Source: Streptomyces sp. NBC_01476
Lineage (GTDB): Bacteria; Actinomycetota; Actinomycetes; Streptomycetales; Streptomycetaceae
Direction of reading: 5' to 3'
NCBI RefSeq assembly: GCF_036227265.1
Contig: NZ_CP109446.1
Coordinates: 4,780,001 to 4,844,000 of the forward strand
DNA: 64,000 nucleotides
Shown piece after piece: positions 62,126 through 64,000 of this stretch. Every line of letters begins with the position of its first letter. The first letter of the stretch is position 1. A model generated the notes under the pieces. That model made no database searches, was not told the origin of the DNA, and saw only the letters and a program-made list of their open reading frames with translations. The position numbers were made by a program, and so were the translations under genes.

Positions 62126-63784
62126 CTAGGCGGCGTGCCTGCGGGACTGGGACCGCTCGGGCCGCGCGGTCCTGCCGGTGCCGTTGCCGGTCCGGTTAGC
62201 CGCGGTGCCGCCACGCCCGCCACCGGCGCCGGCGGCGGTCCGCCCGCCGCCGGAACCGGACGGTGTACGCCCGCCGGCCGACCCCTGCCCTGAGCGCTGC
62301 TGGCCGCCGTTGCCGGCCGCGCCCGCGCCCGTACCCGTGCCCGTACCGCCGCTGCGGCGCCGGCCGCGCCTGCCGCGGCCGGACGGCGCGGTGGCGCTGC
62401 CACCGGGGTGCGCGGCGGGGACCGGCACCGCGATGGTGACCGGGATGCCGGACGGCACCCGGGCGCCGGTGATCCGGGCCAGTTCGGCGTCCCCGGAGCG
62501 CACCTGGGCGGTCTTCGGGGCGATCCCGGCGTCGCGCATCAGCCGGTCCATGTCCCGGCGCTGCTCGGGCAGCACCAGGGTGACCACGCTGCCGGACGCG
62601 CCGGCCCGCGCGGTACGCCCACCACGGTGCAGATAGTCCTTGTGGTCGGCGGGCGGGTCGACGTTCACCACCAGGTCGAGGTCGTCGACGTGGATGCCGC
62701 GGGCGGCGACGTTCGTGGCCACCAGCGCCGTCACATCGCCGCTCTTGAACTGCGCCAGGGTGCGGTTGCGCTGCGGCTGCGACTTGCCGCCGTGCAGCGC
62801 GGCGGCGCGGACACCGCCGGCGAGCAGGTCGCGGGTCAGCCGGTCCACCGCGCGCTTGCTGTCCATGAAGAGGATCACGCGCCCCTCGCGGGCCGCGATG
62901 CGGATGGTGGCGGCGCGTTTGTCGTCACCCGCCACGTGCAGCACGTGGTGCTCCATGGTGGTGATGGTGCCCGCCGACGGGTCGACGGAGTGCACCACCG
63001 GGTCGGTGAGGAACATCCGGACCAGCTTGTCGACGTTCCGGTCGAGCGTGGCCGAGAAGAGCATTCGCTGGCCGCCCGGCTGCACCTGCTGGAGCAGCGC
63101 GGTGACCTGCGGCATGAAGCCCATGTCGGCCATCTGGTCGGCCTCGTCGAGGACGGTGATGGCGACCTTGTCGAGCCGGCAGTCGCCGCGCTCGGTGAGG
63201 TCCCGCAGCCGGCCCGGGGTGGCGACGACGACCTCGACGCCTTCCCGCAGCGCGCCGGCCTGCCGGCCGATGGACATGCCGCCGACGACCGTGGTCATCT
63301 TCAGCCGCAGCGTGCGGGCGTACGGGGTGAGCGCGTCGGTGACCTGCTGGGCCAGTTCCCGGGTCGGGACCAGCACCAGGGCCAGCGGCTGCCGGGGTTC
63401 GGCGCGCTGTCCCGCGGTACGGGCCAGCATCGCCAGGCCGAAGGCGAGCGTCTTGCCGGAGCCGGTACGGCCACGGCCCAGCACGTCCCGGCCGGCCAGC
63501 GAGTTCGGCAGCGTGGCGCCCTGGATCGGGAACGGCACGGTGACGCCCTGCCGGGTCAGCTCGGCGAGCAGCGGCGCGGGCATGTCCAGCGCGGCGAAGG
63601 TCTCCACGGCGGGCAGCGGCGGCGTGGTGCTCACCGGCAGGGCGAACTCACCCTGGACGGCGGACGGCCGGCGGCTCGGAGCGGAGCGGCGGGGCGAGCC
63701 CGAAGAGCTCGCGGACGCCGGTGCGGCAGACGATGTGGTGCGAGGCGAATAGCGCGATGAGGTGCGTCGGCCTTTGCCATTCAT
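62126..63784 (-). CDS. DEAD-box RNA helicase
   Basis: A 552-aa helicase. A short basic N-terminus precedes the RecA-like domains (about 70–420). The motifs are GRGRTGSGKT (Walker A), PTRELAQQ, TPGRL, VLDEADQM (DEAD), FSATLD (SAT), ARGIHVDDLDLVVN, and HRGGRTARAG. The C-terminal tail (about 450–552) is basic and rich in Gly, Arg and Thr, as in cold-shock helicases that unwind rRNA or mRNA. The ATG of MNGKGRR is used, with GAGGA 10 bases upstream. It lies downstream of a cold-shock gene in the same direction, separated by a terminator. Confidence 0.93.
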   Translation of the reverse strand: MNGKGRRTSSRYSPRTTSSAAPASASSSGSPRRSAPSRRPSAVQGEFALPVSTTPPLPAVETFAALDMPAPLLAELTRQGVTVPFPIQGATLPNSLAGRDVLGRGRTGSGKTLAFGLAMLARTAGQRAEPRQPLALVLVPTRELAQQVTDALTPYARTLRLKMTTVVGGMSIGRQAGALREGVEVVVATPGRLRDLTERGDCRLDKVAITVLDEADQMADMGFMPQVTALLQQVQPGGQRMLFSATLDRNVDKLVRMFLTDPVVHSVDPSAGTITTMEHHVLHVAGDDKRAATIRIAAREGRVILFMDSKRAVDRLTRDLLAGGVRAAALHGGKSQPQRNRTLAQFKSGDVTALVATNVAARGIHVDDLDLVVNVDPPADHKDYLHRGGRTARAGASGSVVTLVLPEQRRDMDRLMRDAGIAPKTAQVRSGDAELARITGARVPSGIPVTIAVPVPAAHPGGSATAPSGRGRRGRRRSGGTGTGTGAGAAGNGGQQRSGQGSAGGRTPSGSGGGRTAAGAGGGRGGTAANRTGNGTGRTARPERSQSRRHAA

Positions 63785-63916
63785 ATGCGGAGTCTTCCTC
63801 GAAGGCGGCGCGTGCCAGGAATGACTCCGCAGCGTCCCGAAGGGGCGGAGACTCGCAGAACGAGCCGAACAGATGAATGAATGGAAAACCAATTCATGGA
63901 GAACAGCAGAAAAGCC

Positions 63917-63944
63917 GGGCCCCGCGCCCGAAAGTGCGGGACCC
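63917..63944 (-). terminator. Terminator after the cold-shock gene
   Basis: On the minus strand a 9-bp stem (GGGTCCCGC / GCGGGGCCC) with a 10-base loop is followed by GGCTTTT. It lies 22 bases past the cold-shock stop and 130 bases before the helicase start, so the helicase may be reached by read-through. Confidence 0.85.
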
Positions 63945-63965
63945 AGCCGTCGTGCTGATCCGGGA

Positions 63966-64000
63966 CTAGGCCGGGACGATGTTCTCCGCCTGCGGGCCCT
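63966..64000 (-). CDS. csp: Cold-shock protein, C-terminal end only
   Basis: The last 11 codons read GPQAENIVPA-stop, the typical C-terminus of streptomycete CspA-like proteins (single OB-fold, RNA chaperone). The gene starts beyond the right edge of the window. It is followed by its terminator and the DEAD-box helicase, a common pairing in cold adaptation. Confidence 0.85.
   Translation of the reverse strand, partial: GPQAENIVPA

Overview
The window is high-GC actinobacterial DNA with the marks of Streptomyces or a close streptomycete. It has GTG/TTG starts, ATGA-overlapping operons, and the developmental pair bldN–rsbN next to a BdtA-type DNA-binding protein and rex–hemACD–hemB, the gene order I know from S. 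coelicolor. It also has large secreted polysaccharidases and two copies of a GGGGCGCGGGGAACTGCGCG-type dispersed repeat typical of streptomycete chromosomes.

Region by region. 1–3.0 kb: the 3' part of a 23S rRNA, a 5S rRNA and their terminator, so the window begins inside an rRNA operon. 3.0–9.2 kb: a HAD phosphatase; a TetR regulator and a TetX-like flavin monooxygenase (overlapping genes) sharing a tandem operator with a divergent MFS exporter; an AcuC-like deacetylase; and a conserved phosphatase-like protein. 9.3–16.4 kb: BdtA-like HTH protein, ribosomal protein bS22, an epimerase/acyltransferase pair, anti-sigma RsbN, sigma BldN, a HAD-IB phosphatase and a glutaredoxin. 16.7–23.4 kb: an exonuclease, then rex–hemA–hemC–hemD as an overlapping operon preceded by a near-consensus Rex operator, then hemB. 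This is the core haem pathway under redox control.

23.5–33.3 kb: a secreted YkuD-like protein, an inverted repeat element, aldehyde dehydrogenase with a divergent XRE regulator, a DUF4253 protein, divergent argS and class I lysS, and an alpha/beta hydrolase divergent from a TetR regulator across a 28-bp palindrome. 33.4–40.8 kb: a GH3 glycosidase with three F5/8-type-C modules behind a LacI-type operator, a SpdB-like DUF2637 membrane protein and two DUF3558-like lipoproteins.

41–50.6 kb is the accessory part. An intact RNA ligase gene rtcB is followed by two partial copies of its own 3' end (three copies in total). These bracket a Doc-type toxin–antitoxin module and then a cassette of unknown genes. 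Next come a GNAT enzyme and an HTH/TPR regulator cut in two by a 1.63-kb IS5-family element with 18-bp inverted repeats and a TTA target duplication; removing the element restores the reading frame exactly. Beyond it lies an overlapping operon of a 63-aa protein, a NUDIX hydrolase and a second, divergent hemC.

50.7–64 kb: a DUF3592 protein, a PL7 alginate lyase behind a DasR-like site, a DUF3152 metallopeptidase-like protein, an AfsQ1/Q2-like two-component system with a downstream lipoprotein, an SDR enzyme, a membrane acyltransferase, a fatty acid desaturase, a DEAD-box RNA helicase, and the last codons of a cold-shock protein at the right edge. All functions are read from sequence features and family knowledge; no database search was run.
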